Assembly (NCBI GenBank): GCA_023055355.1
Contig: JALJCS010000034.1
Coordinates: forward strand, 3,920,001 to 3,984,000
Reading direction: 5' to 3'
DNA: 64,000 nt
From: Agelaius tricolor
Lineage: Eukaryota > Chordata > Aves > Passeriformes > Icteridae
The stretch's first letter is position 1. The number at the start of each line of letters is the position of its first letter. Made by a program: the position numbers and the translations under genes. Positions 51,303 to 64,000 of this stretch are shown here, one piece after another. The notes under the pieces are model-generated. The model worked only from the letters and a program-made list of their open reading frames with translations, had not been told where the DNA came from and did not search any database.

Positions 51303-54300
51303 GTGAAAATTAACTAAGTGTCATGTCCCTCCAAGAATCTGACACAAAACAATACAATATACTGTTATCCTATAAATCTAACCCAGGCTGGAACCAGGCC
51401 AGTGCTGCACCATTTGAAATACAGTTTGCATATTGTCACATATTTTAAATCTAAGGGTAACAATATATATCAAAAGCAGATTATTCTCATATGGGAAAAA
51501 CAAAATAAAGGAAAAAATAATTACAAAAACATCGCCAGATCCCAAGTTAAACCAAATCCAAATAATAATCTCCAGGCAACCATTAATTTTGTGGTGTCCT
51601 CAGTCAATTGAAAAGCCACTGCTGCATCTGTGGCTTGGGGGACAGGGATGGGAGAGATGGGAGAGCTCTACTGATCAAATAAGCCACAATACTCAGTGCA
51701 AATTTAATACTCCATAGTTTATTTGAGCAGATATTATAGGCTGAGAGTGTTGCTTTAGCCCTGCGGTATACAGCAGTTATATCCATTGTCAAGTGCTTTC
51801 TCACCATCCACCCTGAGGTCCTGCTGGCACAAAACAACCCAGGCCAAGCCATGTCTGAAAGGATTCAGATCCTCTGCAGCTCTCACTCACCCACTGAAGG
51901 GTCACCAAACTAAAGAACATCTCCACTGAAGATGACAGGGCCATTACTTTTAATGATAACACAAGAAACTGTAATGAGTGTGTGCCCTGCAATTCTGTTC
52001 AGTTCATAAGAAATTTAAAGTTTCCATCTGCACAGTATTTACTGAAATAAGCCAGCACAGCACCCTCCCTTCCTCTTCAGCAAAACCACGAAATACAAAT
52101 CATAGTGTGGCTGTTCCATCCATCAATAATTCACATGTAGGGCAATATCAATCTGCTGAGTGATGCTGAGCAATCTTTTTTGGGTCAGCAATGTCTGTGT
52201 CCCTTCTGCTGGGTCACAGAAACAGATCTCCTGCTAATAAAAAGTAAACATAAGTCTCTTGAACTCCATGCTTATGTTAGTTTGCACACCATCTATAGCA
52301 AGAGCTGAGAGTTTCATTTTGTGGTTCAGTTTTCTAAATTCAATTTTTTACCTGGATGCAATTTCCTTCAAAACCTTTCTAAGAAGATAAACTGTTGCAG
52401 TGTGTTGCCATTTAATAATAAACTTCCTCAAGAAATCTCAGTTTAAAAAGAGCAGAGGACTTTTAAAACAGTTAACAAACATTTCAGATTTTGATCAAAT
52501 CACTCACAGTCTTCAGGGGAATTCAACACTTGGAAATGGCAGAACTTACAAGAAATAGCTGCAGAGTTTCCTGACTGGTTGTGTGCTCCTGAAATCTTGC
52601 TGAGTTTTGCAACTTTTGCCTTTCTACAGGGAAGTAAAACTGAAGAACACCATTGAAGGGAAAGGAGTTTGTCTTGAATGCACTGGCATTGAAACTATAG
52701 TTAGATAAAAAATAGCAAGCAAGCTCTGTAAATGATTATGTTCCCATTTGTTTACTGGAATGAGTTTGGCTATCACAAGATGTGACTTACTGCTTTCATC
52801 TTTCCAGATAGCAATTGGTAAGCAAATTTCCAACTTACATGCCTGACTGCACAAGGAAGATGGATTTTGAATGACCCACAAGCCCCAAAGCAGAGCACTC
52901 ATCCCTTCTCCACTCAGAAATACAAATGGTGCCACATGACTTATGTGGAACTCAGTCTTTGGATTTCTAACATCAGATTAACACACTGAGAATGGCAACC
53001 ACAAATTGCAGCCCTGAACAGAACACATTCAGCCTCCCAGATATTCCTTCAGAGGACACAGAAGTCAAATTACTCAAAAAAGCTACTCACTGTAGACTTT
53101 TCACTGGGATCTAGTTAAAATGTAAACAACCATTGGAAATTTAGTTTGTTTTTCCTCTTCCTGTGTTATGCAACGTACTCAAGTTACACAAGGCTGTTTT
53201 TTCAGCTGGATCACAACATGGTAGCACATTTGCAGACCAGTGCTGATGTTTCATTAATGATCTCCATAACAAGAAGATCATTGTTGTCTTTTATATAAAT
53301 GCTGGCCAAGTTACAATCATATTAAAATTTACTACATTCTTTTGGATGGCCCAGTATCAGAGAGCAGGTCATGCTTCCTACCACTAAGGACACTCCAACA
53401 ATGTACAGGCTATTTTGGGTGAGTGCCTGGTGATTAAAAAAGCCACACAGTTAATGAAGTCTGCCAGCAAAAGAGGAAATCTCAGTTGTTCATGTCAAAA
53501 CAAGAAGAGAACTTGGTTTGTTAGGTGACATTCAAACTACTCCATATAAAAAACCCCATTTTGTGCAGCTGAAACTCTTCCCAGTCAAAGAGTCTGATCT
53601 AACAGCTGACTCAGAAGGGTTTCAAATTCTAACTTTGCTACAGACTTCAGAGCATGGCCAGGCCAATTCATTATTTCATTCGTCTTCTATCAATCACAAA
53701 CTAGAAATAGTATTTGCCTTCATTTTTCTTAACTATTTATCTAAACTGTGAGCTCACTGGTTAGGAATAACTAACTAGTTACACTAGAAAGTGACTTAAC
53801 ATCCCAGGCTGTGAGAAAGAACAAGCAGAAGACCACAGTGCACACATCAAATAAAACTGCAATCTCACAAGAAAATGCTGACAGCACGTGTAACACCCAA
53901 ACACTATTCCAAGCTGAAAACAGGGTTTTCAGACCAATTTTTTAATTACAGCTTATGTATTAACTTTACCAAATAGAAAAACATGCACAAAAATCCACCC
54001 AATGCCCCCATTACATGCAGACTCCGACACTCAGACAAGCACCATTAATGCACACTGGAGATACTTTAGGGAAAAGCCAGCACAAGACAAAATCAATAAA
54101 GTATCAGTAATAAGCAATTAAGATGCTTTTGGGTTTTTTAAGTAAACAGCTAGAAAGAAACCACAACCTTACTAACCTCCAGTAAATTTTCCACAGAGAT
54201 TGCCACACAGGGGGCTCCTCTTGGCTGGGTAAAGTGGGCAGCAGGGAAGCAATTCCAGAGGGATATGGCACCTCCTCATTCAACACAATGCCTCCTCCTC

Positions 54301-55793
54301 TCACCAATGCTTGTGGGTGTCATTTGGCGCTTTCTTTTGGAAATACTGAAATATTGGATAACTACAAGTGTAGTAAGGAACCAAATATCCTGGTATTTAT
54401 CTTCCCAGCTCCTGTTGGACACAATCACAAGCAGCCAGTCTCAAGTGCTCTTCTGAATGAACCTAACAATGCTGGCTGCCCTCTATTCAGGCAGCTCTGA
54501 AAAGGCTAGGAAAAATGACTAAAACTATCAATCCTAATTGAGCAGCTCAGTAAAATAGGTATATTTTACTGCAGGTGATACTAACAGCTCCATTGCATCA
54601 AAGTTAAGCATACCAGAACTCAGCTTTTCTAGGGATCTTGAACTCTGCATAATTACTTATGTTAGAAAAAAACCCCATTCCTGCTTCTACCACTTGCAGA
54701 TGCATTTTATTAGGTCCCATATTATCCTAGAAATCCACAGCAGTGCACAGCCACTGCAGTGAGAGTTTGAGCAGGGATCAAGATCTGGCAGGTGCCTATG
54801 GAGAAAGACTGCAGAAACACTGGGAAAAATATTGGTTCATGTTGTGAAATCAGCAGGGAATACACCACTCATTTTGCACATTTGTTGTTCTGCAAGTAGA
54901 TGGATGCATCTTTCCAGATTTCTTGGAGAAAGATCTAAACACAGAGAAAGATGAACAGGAAAGGAATGGTTGAGAAGGTGACATGGAACAGCAACAATAA
55001 CCTGCAGGGAAAAGGCAAAGAGGAAAAAAAAAAAAGCTAAGAGGGAAAACAGATTTCGTATCATACCTAACGTACTCCACGAATTCTACTAAAATAAAAG
55101 ATTCAGTGGAAGTGAGAACACAATGGTAAAATATTCCAAGAAAACACTTCTGACATTTGCCAGGACTTTTGCAATGGCTAGCATTCCATTTTCCTCTATT
55201 TCACATGAAAAAACACCTCAACTTAGATGAAAGTAGCTCATGTAAGACATGCAGAATGACAGCTCATTCTGCATCTCATTTGCCATACATCTAGACTGAG
55301 ATATTCTCTCCTCAGTTCACACATCCTACCCTGCAAAGCCCCACATTTTAACTATTTCTGCTAGAGAACAATAACATTCTTGCAGTCTGCTGCTAGCACA
55401 CTCTCACCAACTACTTCAGCAACACCACTGCAAAAAGAATGCTGCAAGGAAATAATTCAGCCTCCTCAAAAGAGGCAAATTTGTGTTCAAAAAACAAATA
55501 TGGCTAAATGAAAGTATGAAAAAAATCTGTCATTTGTGGCCAGAGAGGAAGTGCACTTCTTGGCTAGGAAGATCTAAATTGCCAGAGCCACTGGCAAGGA
55601 TTCTAGTGAAAGGAAACACATTAGCAGCTCTTCTCTGTTCCCCTCCTCACTTCTACACTTAGTTATCTACTCTGTTCTGACACTGAATCTCTACAGAGGT
55701 TTGGGCAAATCAGATGTAACCAGCTTGGCTCCCAGAGACCCTAAGTTTCTGCAGCTCCTGTTTCACACAATGCAAGATGCCAATGTTTGGGTT

Positions 55794-55860
55794 ACTGGCA
55801 AACAGGGCAGTTAACTGCCTCGTGCTTCAGTTCCCCAGTCCAGAGAGTGGGAGCAATCTA
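55794..55860 (+). repeat. MIR-like fragment, second
   Basis: Blocks in order: GGCAGTTAACTGCCTC, GTGCTTCAGTTCCCCAGTC and a purine-rich GAGTGGGAGCAAT. They follow the remembered MIR order (AGTTACTTAACCTC, GTGCCTCAGTTTCCCCATC, TGTAAAATGGGGATAAT). Several substitutions and a few indels. Weaker than the copy at 17 kb; a chance resemblance cannot be excluded. Confidence 0.45.
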
Positions 55861-58800
55861 GCTCCTCCTTTTCTCAGATGGGGACACCTGTTCTTCTGCA
55901 GCAGTGGAGAGGTGAGAAAGCAAGACAAGGAAACAGAGGACTTCTTCAGGAGTAACAGGGATGTGAAACTATCTGAGCCAGCCCGATAATTACAAGGAAA
56001 TGGCAGCAGATCTACATCACAACCGGGTGGGAGGTGGCCCTACCCACAAATGTGACAGTCCTAGCAGGTTCTGCTCAGCAGCTCTTTTTGCTGTAACAAT
56101 ATTATTGCACCTAAGTGAAATATTTTGGCCTCACTCCAATAATAACTGAGGCAGGCAATTGTTCTGGAAGAAAAGTTTGCTCAATGTGATGGAAGCAGCC
56201 ACTGCCTATTGGAGAGAAAATTCAGCAAAAAGCTCTCTTTGTTCTGGTATTCTGGACTGAGCCTGGACTTCCCGCCCTGCTGTCAAGTAAAGGAATACTC
56301 TGCAAGCAGGACCTTAGCAGCAGACAGTGGTTTGAATATATGTTGCCTTGGTCTGGCACACTGCCTGTTAAAATAGTTACACATTTTCTTACAGCCCTAA
56401 GACTTTCTGGCTTTCCTCTAAGTCAGATAAATTCACCTAAAACAAAGCACAGAGTGCAAATCAGATTTAGTCAGAGTGTACAGATTTTATTACTGGAATC
56501 TACTGGGCATCTTAGAAACCTTGACACTCCAGCCTAGGAGTGTAACATAAAAAATGAAAACATTTTGGCAGTGAGACTGTCAAGCAGAAAACCTAACAGA
56601 ACACCTCTAAGTACTCAAATGCACTTTAGGTGTATGTGCATAAGCCCGTTGGCAGCCAATAGAGTGAAAAGAAAACATCAATAGTTGCAGAAGCAGAATG
56701 CAGACAACACTTAGCCAGATAATGCTCCAACGAGACTCTGACTTCCTGGCTTGTCACTGACACTGCCACCCTATAAAGCAACACTGGGCAGCAATTAAGG
56801 AAGGGCAGTTATTCACCACTAAGTCAGGAAAGGAAAAGAAAGGAATGAGCTTTCCCAGGCTGCAGTAGTTCCAGATTGTCTCTCAAAGGGCTGCATCAAT
56901 TACTGTCACTTATTTGTCAGCAGTGTGCAGTGATTAATTGGCGAGCTGCACATTTTTGCGCACCTTACGTCAGACACGGCTCTGCTCCCCCATCTGTTCT
57001 TGCTGCTGCTAGAGACCAGAATGTTCCACACCACGGACCTTGTCAAGGCTGTATTAATGTCTCACAATGGACCCAAGCTAAAACAACTTAAAACCCTACA
57101 GATTACCTAAATGTGCTGAAAACAGAGATGTAAAGAGAAGTGACTGAAAGATTTAGTAGAACTGAAAGCTGAGATGTGAAAAACAGCAACAGGCTACGTT
57201 TCTTCAGCAAAATGAGAATGTCATGTTGGCAGAAGAAGGGAATTTGTTGTCAGTATTAAAATATGTGGAGAAGTTTTTATCACTAATTCAGAATAAATAG
57301 TGCTTTACAAAAACCCCCAAGATATTTACAAAGTAAGTTGTTACTTAGCAAGGACATCAAAAACAGCCTTAAACTTCTCACATCCTTACTTGGCTATTTA
57401 TCAAGGCATTTGAATGCCTCTGCCTTATTTTCTAAAAATCATGTGCATTCTATGGACTTCCACAGAAGTCTAACATGCATTTCAATGTTTCCTTGGGAGT
57501 CTTAGCAAACACATACACACGTGTGTGCTAGGTAGGGAATAAATAATTCCACACACATACTAGAGCACAGAACAGCAGGACAGTATTGGGTAACACACAC
57601 ACCTAAGGTTGTAAGTATAACAATGAATTAATTATCAAAATACCATTTATCATTTATGTGAGCATTTTCATGTGTAGAGATGGATGTGCTTTGAAATTTT
57701 ATTTCAATACGTGTCACAGCATGACAACAGCATCTTCCTGGGTCCAGGAGCTGTGGTCTGTGTGATCTCTGCCAAAGAAATTGCATAAATTTACTTCAAT
57801 GCCTTTATCTCTCTCAGTTTCTATCTGTTGTTGTACCATTTGTAACAGCACCACCTTCACCAAAGTGACCTCTAAAGCCTCTACTGCAATTCTGCAACAC
57901 CAAAGTAAACACAGAGAAAACAAAATCAAAGATTACAAACCAGGTCTACGTGAGGTAGTATATGGCACATTAAAGCTCAGTAATCATCCAGAAATGAATT
58001 TTCACACACTTTGAATTTTTACTACTTTCTCAAAATTAAAGGGAAAAAAATTTTGGAACATCACACAAAGTATTCAGTGTAATCACAGAGGAATAATGTT
58101 AATATAGGTTAACATTCATGCCAAAATACAGCTGGCCATGCTTCTGTGATGGCTCTAACCATGACTCCATGGTGCCTATCAGAATATCAGCACTATCAGT
58201 AGGACAGGCTCTGACAGCTCCTCATCCCATGCACTGTCCAGAACAGAAGAAAATCTGCCTGTGAGATCTGTCCTTGATCTGGGATTTACTGGTCTCAGAA
58301 GGCAGGTCCCCACTTTCGTGGTGCAAAGCTTGTCTCTGTCTCTCAGGTGCCATCAGCACCTTGGACAGTGAGAAACCAGCAACTATTTCCAATTTCTGCT
58401 CCAGAGCTCACTTCTCAGACTTATTTTTCAATTCCTGACTTTGGCCCCATAGTGTACATTTCTCCTTTCTTGTCCTTTGGCTGTTATCCTTTATAAGATA
58501 TAATCTAAGAGGGTCTCTAAAATATTTTGTGTTGACACAATGATACTGCCTGATACGTCATTCATTTTACATTAGCTGAATTTCTCTGTTGCACACCATG
58601 AACATCAAACACCACCTCCTTCTATTTCTGTAGCAAAATTCAAAGCTGCATTAGCTTAAAAACATTAACAACATTTTGCATTATTTATTATATTCTACCT
58701 TGCAGGCTCACCTACACTAATCCTCTCAGATGCATTCAGAACAGGAGTGATCCTTGGCCTCTAACTTTAAAGCAATTTACTACTACTGCAAACACAGCAA

Positions 58801-59240
58801 TATTTTAGATAGAAATTAGAGGTGGGATTGGAAAAGTGTTACGTTGTAGAAGGCTCTTGCTTGTCTACTTTATGACATTAGAAGAAGTTCCCAAAGCTGT
58901 GACAGTATCAGTGGTATTTCATATGCCTTGTCTTTATCTTTCCATTCAGATCTCCCCAATACAGATTTGAAGAGCAATTGTGTGACAGTATGGGGTGAGA
59001 AATGACAACAAATGGTTGACAAATAGGGTTCAAAAACAGAGCAAAAGAACTTCCCAAACCAGAGTAGGCAGAACAATTCTTTTAGTCAAATAATGCATCC
59101 AGAAGAAATGCAGAAGAATCCTAGAACACATACGTCCCTTTCTATTCTAGATAATGCAAATTAGTCACCAGATCATCACAAAGACCTGTTGTCTTAAAAC
59201 TTGGGTAATTTATATCTACAGTATTTAATGCATTTGAAAT

Positions 59241-59254
59241 CCACAAGAGGGCAG
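59241..59254 (+). promoter_or_regulatory. CTCF-like core motif
   Basis: CCACAAGAGGGCAG matches the CTCF core consensus (CCASYAGRKGGCRS) at 13 of 14 positions; the exception is A instead of C/T at position 5. CTCF sites mark insulators and loop anchors. Single-motif matches are only weakly predictive, and the flanks were not scored. Confidence 0.3.
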
Positions 59255-60997
59255 ACACAGAGGTAAACTGAAGACACACAAAGACGGCAGATCAAAAGAA
59301 GCCTCAAAACCCTGCCCAGTGTTCTGAAATATGTGTGGTTGGGTTTGCCTTGGTTCTGTGGTTTAAGAAAAATTTGACCATATGATAGGGGCAATTTTAT
59401 TAATAATGCATTTAGACTCCTGATTGCCTTTACTCAAAAACATAACCTTGCCATATGCTGAAAATATGAATCCTATTAACCAGGTTCAAGCAATTCTTCA
59501 TTTGTTCTGAAGCCAGCTTTGGCTCCACAGATAATTATAATGACCACATAATTTGCCTTGTGCAGTCATTATTAAAAATTAATTCACATTCACAGCAACT
59601 CTTCCCTTCAGTGTACATGGTTTGATCTGGGTGTGTGCATACACGCTACACATGTATAATACACAAATTTATTAATATACTGCTTGTGCCTACTGTAAAC
59701 AGTGAACTCCATAACCACACTCTGGCACATGTTTTTACTGTAATAATTTCTTCTTCCTACATGAGCATAAATCAACTGCCCAAAGCAAAGTTAAGCAAGT
59801 ACAAGATGAGAACAAGAAAACATTCTTCATTTTCTCAGAGGATGTATTGCCAAAATCTACAGCAGCTGTGGATTCACCTAAGGTAAGTCTGAAATCAAAC
59901 ACAGACCCAAGGATTCATCTGTGACCTATTTTGCTTGGTTTCTAGAAAATATTGTTCTATATGTCTGGGGCTTCTCAAAACATGGCATGAGGAACACCAA
60001 GCAGAAAAAGAGATGGTGAAAGCAGTTCATCCAGCCAGAATCTGCTTTCAGAAAAAGCAAATGCAAATGCCACGGCCACTTGGAGTGCACAGCAAATATG
60101 CAGCTCCAGATTCTTTCAGAGTAAGCACATTCAGAAGTTGCTTTTATATTTCTGAAAATACTTTCTGAAGCAAAACATTTACATGTTTATCCTCTACTGA
60201 CAGAGGGGTGAACTGTGGCTAACATGGACAACATGACAGTAGCCCATATCCTGAGCAGACCTTGCCGGACTCTAATTTAGGAAACAGCACAGCTAATCAC
60301 AGGAAATTTGTAATTACAGGATTAGCTACTGACTGGGTTTTTATATTCACAAGGGAAGTTACCAGCAATTATGAAATAAGTCTGCTAGGGAACACACATG
60401 TGGTTGGGCTTTATCCGGTTGAATCAATTTATTCACCTGACTAAAAACTTGACACTCGATCAGTACTATGCTCAAGAGCAGCAATTTACAATCACAACTA
60501 AGGGCTCCAAAACTCACTACTAATTTTCTGTTTCTGGAAAAATCTTGCCTTGTAACATATCATACAACTGAGAAAATATAACTTTGTCCACCATCCACAC
60601 TGAGCAACCACATGGCTGGTAGCTGTTAGCCTGAAACCTAAGTAGGATGATTCTTTGTATGACTTGTCAATTCAAAAAAAGATCAATCAGACAATTGCAG
60701 CTGAAGGGATAAATAATTCCTAGTGCCACTGAAATATACAGCAGCAAAGTACCCTTCTGGTACCAAGCAAATGCACTAATTTACACCAAGGAAAACCATT
60801 TCTTTTTTTTCTTTTACTTCTAATAGGCTATTAACTGTTTAAGTTTAAAAAGAAATCATTAAAATCGCATACCAATCAGCAATTTGTCTCTCTGACTGAG
60901 AACAGCTGAATTTTAACCCCTTTGCCACCCCTACAGTGATGGGCTGAGTCATGTCCAGTTTTGTGGTGGCTTTCTACAAACTGATATTTAGAACAAG

Positions 60998-61022
60998 AAA
61001 AACAAACAAACAAGCAAACAAA
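60998..61022. repeat. (AAAC)n tetranucleotide repeat
   Basis: About 25 bases of AAAC/CAAA units with one A-to-G change in the middle. May be the tail of an old retroelement; no body is recognisable upstream. Confidence 0.85.
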
Positions 61023-64000
61023 GTTCAAATCATTGATTTCACAGCTTTTTCTACTCCAATTCTCATCTGAATTCTATGGTCACATTCAACCCTATAATTG
61101 CTAGGCTAATGTAAAGTACCAAAGCAAGGAGAAGAATCACTGCTTCCAGCCACCTTTGCTGCACTGGAAAGGTGTGGGCAGAAGAATTTACAGAAGGTTT
61201 GGTTTAGTACACCTGGCCTCATTTGTAGCTCCAACAGAACTGATCTCAGAGCCTTTTTCTATATTGGAGAACTAAGCCCAGCCCTGTCATCCCACACAAG
61301 CATTTTGGACATAGCTAAGGAAATGGTTTAGAAAGGGATAACCTCACCTGCTTGGCTTATCAACAACTGCCCTTAATGCAGAGAAAACTTTCCACTGCAC
61401 TCATTTGAGGAAAACTTCTGGGTCAGGTTACTCAAAACTACAGGATTTTCCCTCAGACATACAGAGTGAGTTTAGCAAACAAAAATATAGCAAGAGATTG
61501 ATGAGATTTTAAGAAGGTGTCTTTACGTGGCTCAAGGCTGTTCAAATCACAAGGAAGGAGAGCCAAGTTCAGGCCTTGGCACCCTCTGCCCAGAATAACC
61601 CAGTAATACAACAACCTTCTTCTCTGCAAAAGCCAAACAGCAGAAAATGTCCTGTGCATAAGCTGTCAGTGTCACCTGGCAAGATAGAGTTACAAGGTAA
61701 ACTCTGTGCTCAGTACCAGAAGGGAAGGCAGCAACCTGCCTTGGTTGAAACAGCAAATTCCCATAAACACAGAAAAAAATGTGCATCTTGTAAAGATTAG
61801 TGTACTCTTAATTTAATAATTCATCCTCCTCTTGCATTTTCTAGGCACAATCAGATTAAATAGCTATTTTCATCCACAGTTTTATTATTTTAAGTTATTA
61901 ATAATTTTGTTCTAAGCGATAAAGGAAGAAAACAAAGTGAGATCTGTCATCGCAAATTTTCTTCCATGCCCAAAAGGGCTTTTATTATTTCATCTCAGCA
62001 TATCTAATCTCCCTTTACCTACTATGAAACTGAACAAATTGCATACAGATGCACAAGGTAATGTAGTGACCAACCCTCCAAGTTCTATCACAGTATAACT
62101 GACCTATATTAAGAAGTCAGAACATGCCAGACAAAAGGACTTGAATGCTTTAAAACCTTCAGAACAAGATGTCATTTTGTGAAACGACTTCAGTGCTTCT
62201 TGTCCTGCTAAGTGGATTTATCATCTACCTTGTATTTGGCAGATCAAGTTAGTTAAAGAGTATTTCTCTGAGGCATGACACAGAGAATGATCACAACATG
62301 AGTAGCAAATGACCACAACAATAAGTACCAAACCTGGATAATGCAGCAGTGGAGGTTTCTCCTCAGGCAGCAACCTTACCTGTTGTAGCAATTCCTCCCA
62401 GTTTTGTTTGAACAGCTGGTAACTGGAAATGAACTTGTGGATTTAAGGGCTTATAGTCTTTTCCTTGTAGAAGGATAACCAAAAAAAACCCTGAATACAC
62501 AAACCCAAACCAACTTGTATTATTGGTTCCTTTTTGCTGAATGCCCTTCTCAGAGAAAAACAGAAATGAAAACAACCTCTCTTCAATTATTGTTCAGCCA
62601 AGAACATGCTGCTTCACCATGCAACAAATGGAATTAGAAAATTGAAACCCAGTTATTCCCAGTTCCTTATGTGCTACATCTACCTGATGCTGCTGCTGTA
62701 CAAACATGCTGAGACACTTCCATTTTTTCTGAGATTTGAAAGATAAAGGCTTTGAACACATGACCAATGATATTTGAAGTACAGCTGATCATATCTGTCT
62801 GTGATGCAGATGGGAACTTCATATATAGATAAATTAAGATTAAGATGCCTTATGGTAAATTTATATATAACAAACATAACTTAATAATAAAAAGTTGCAG
62901 TTTTGTCTCATTGTTGCTCTAAATTTTTTTGAGCAAAGTATCAAATTTAAACTGAGACATTTTCTGCTGTATTTATACAGAACCGAGTTCCTGCTTATCA
63001 GGACATCCTGCTAGGGAAAACCTAGACAATGGAATCAAATGCCAAAATTTAGTTAGACTCTACTAATTTCCAGGAGCACACACACAATCAGACTTCCAGG
63101 GCCCTATGAAACTGTGATCTCACCTTCCCATTCTAGCCTTTTATATATTTGACCTATATAACACTTCTGGTGAAAGCCATGTGGGATCACACCATTTCAA
63201 AAACCTAGGTGGCAACTCTTACTATTTTTCTCTTTCTTAAATTGAACAATAATTCTTAAATCCAAGTTTCCTTGGGATAATTGTTGGAAAGACCTTGTGG
63301 TTTTACACAGTAACACCAGGAGTCAAACACTTAGTGGCTTTGTTTTTCTTTCTCCATCTCGCTACCTAGATTTATTTTTCTGATGCACCAGGCCCAGGTA
63401 CAGTGCAGTGATGGAGATCCAGGAATATTTTCCTGCCTACCTCAGCTGGAGTCCCTGGAGACAAATGGACCATCAAGTCTCTCTTGCACTTGTGACACAG
63501 GCAGGTGTTTCCCCCATCATTTCCCTCATCACTGGAGGGTGATGACAGCTTGGATATCATGGCCAGCTCTGATGCCTCTGCTGCTGTAAGGTGAGAGGCA
63601 GCTGATGTTAGCAAACTCCATGACACTGCTGCTACTTGAGCATAACAAACAGGGCTCAGGGAAAGTCAAGTGAGCAGCAAACACTTGGCAAACACTGAGC
63701 TCTGCCAGGTCACTGTCTGCCCCTGCCCACAGCATTGCACAAAGTCAGGAAGAGCCTACCAAGAGAAGGGGACAGGAGATAAAAAGGGACTAAATAGGCA
63801 ATAACCATTAAATAAAAGACTGGCTATTCCAGGCTGAAATGTTCAATTAATAATTTTCCAGGTCAAGAAAACTTGATCTGTGACAACTCTTCAGCCGTGA
63901 CTTAAGTTACTTAAATTTCTCCCATCTTCTTGATGTACCACAGAACGTACAGCTGCCAGAATTCATGATGAAGAACACAACTTCTGAGCTCACACTTGCC

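Larger units (their letters stand above)
49201..57500. other. Noncoding stretch, no gene recognised
   Basis: No frame above 110 codons. The plus frame at 49,523-49,849 (108 codons) and the minus frame at 52,624-52,935 (103 codons) have no recognisable domain. An A-run of 12-13 bases occurs at about 50,950-50,962 and another near 55,025. The interval also has a GGT microsatellite at 51,288 and a MIR-like fragment near 55.8 kb. Exon-like pairs at 52,791-52,846 (minus) and 53,381-53,410 (plus) are listed among the rejected items. Confidence 0.75.
57501..64000. other. Noncoding stretch with exon-like pairs
   Basis: No supported gene. Frames are all under 90 codons among those starting at a normal start codon. 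A 12-bp palindrome containing the E-box CACGTG lies at 57,515-57,526. A CTCF-like core lies at 59.24 kb. Three acceptor/donor pairs with open frames between them (59,839-59,882 and 60,052-60,120 plus; 62,380-62,422 minus) are reported as findings. The last 1 kb holds a GC-richer patch (63,380-63,760) with frames on both strands. Confidence 0.7.

Noticed and set aside
52791..52846. 56-base minus-strand unit with acceptor CTTCCTTGTGCAG and donor GTAAGT
   Set aside because: An open frame exists, but it is part of a longer unremarkable 103-codon frame and there is no partner exon in sight.
53381..53410. 30-base plus-strand unit before GTGAGT
   Set aside because: The upstream pyrimidine tract is weak and ten open codons are uninformative.
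57951..57965. let-7-like seed sequence TGAGGTAGTATATGG
   Set aside because: The seed and several following bases resemble let-7, but no complementary arm lies within 80 bases on either side, so no precursor hairpin can form.
63538..63590. 53-base plus-strand unit after a pyrimidine tract, ending TAAG/GTGAGA
   Set aside because: The acceptor context (ACTGGAG) is poor and the GC-richer patch is open on the opposite strand as well.
1..64000. Search for CR1 LINE 3' ends, retroviral LTRs, viral genes, CRISPR arrays and bacterial-type operons
   Set aside because: No CR1 end octamers, paired LTRs, polymerase or capsid motifs, spaced repeat arrays or closely packed genes were seen by eye. A masked search could still find worn fragments.

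Overview
The window reads as nuclear DNA of a vertebrate, most likely a bird. It is AT-rich and visibly poor in CpG. No reading frame longer than about 210 codons occurs on either strand, and there is no run of genes. Interspersed repeats are sparse. Two worn fragments resemble the ancient amniote MIR/CORE-SINE family. There are repeated A/C-rich patches of the AAACCCCAAA type, which I associate with songbird assemblies. That last point is a recalled impression, so 'bird, perhaps passerine' is inference.

I found no protein-coding gene, rRNA, functional tRNA, CRISPR array, intact transposon or viral gene that I can support. The best explanation is an intergenic stretch or the inside of very large introns. 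Open frames of 60 to 213 codons are scattered evenly. They often overlap on both strands, carry no domain I recognise, and concentrate where base composition removes stop codons (purine-rich 7.4-7.6 kb and 28.6-28.9 kb, pyrimidine-rich 24.2-24.8 kb, GC-richer patches). I treat them as chance.

Layout: 1-15.4 kb is plain noncoding DNA with GC-richer patches near 1.3-1.6, 10.7-10.9 and 12.5-12.7 kb. From 15.4 to 17.3 kb there is a diverged pair of homologous segments about 970 bp apart, followed by a MIR-like fragment. From 17.3 to 31 kb there are GC-richer patches, two 13-bp perfect hairpins (19,999 and 24,266) and a C-rich strand-skewed block. From 31 to 47 kb there is AT-rich DNA with homeodomain-type motif clusters, an RE1-like site and an ATT microsatellite. 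From 47.3 to 49.2 kb lies the most gene-like patch: frames open on both strands, then a TATA-box/CpG promoter-like spot. From 49.2 to 64 kb there is plain DNA with a second MIR-like fragment, a CTCF-like core and several exon-like acceptor/donor pairs.

The findings worth following are the diverged repeat pair, the two hairpins, the promoter-like spot at 48.9 kb, and the exon-like pairs at 59.8-60.1 and 62.4 kb. All motif and exon calls come from reading the sequence by eye. Conservation and RNA evidence would decide them.
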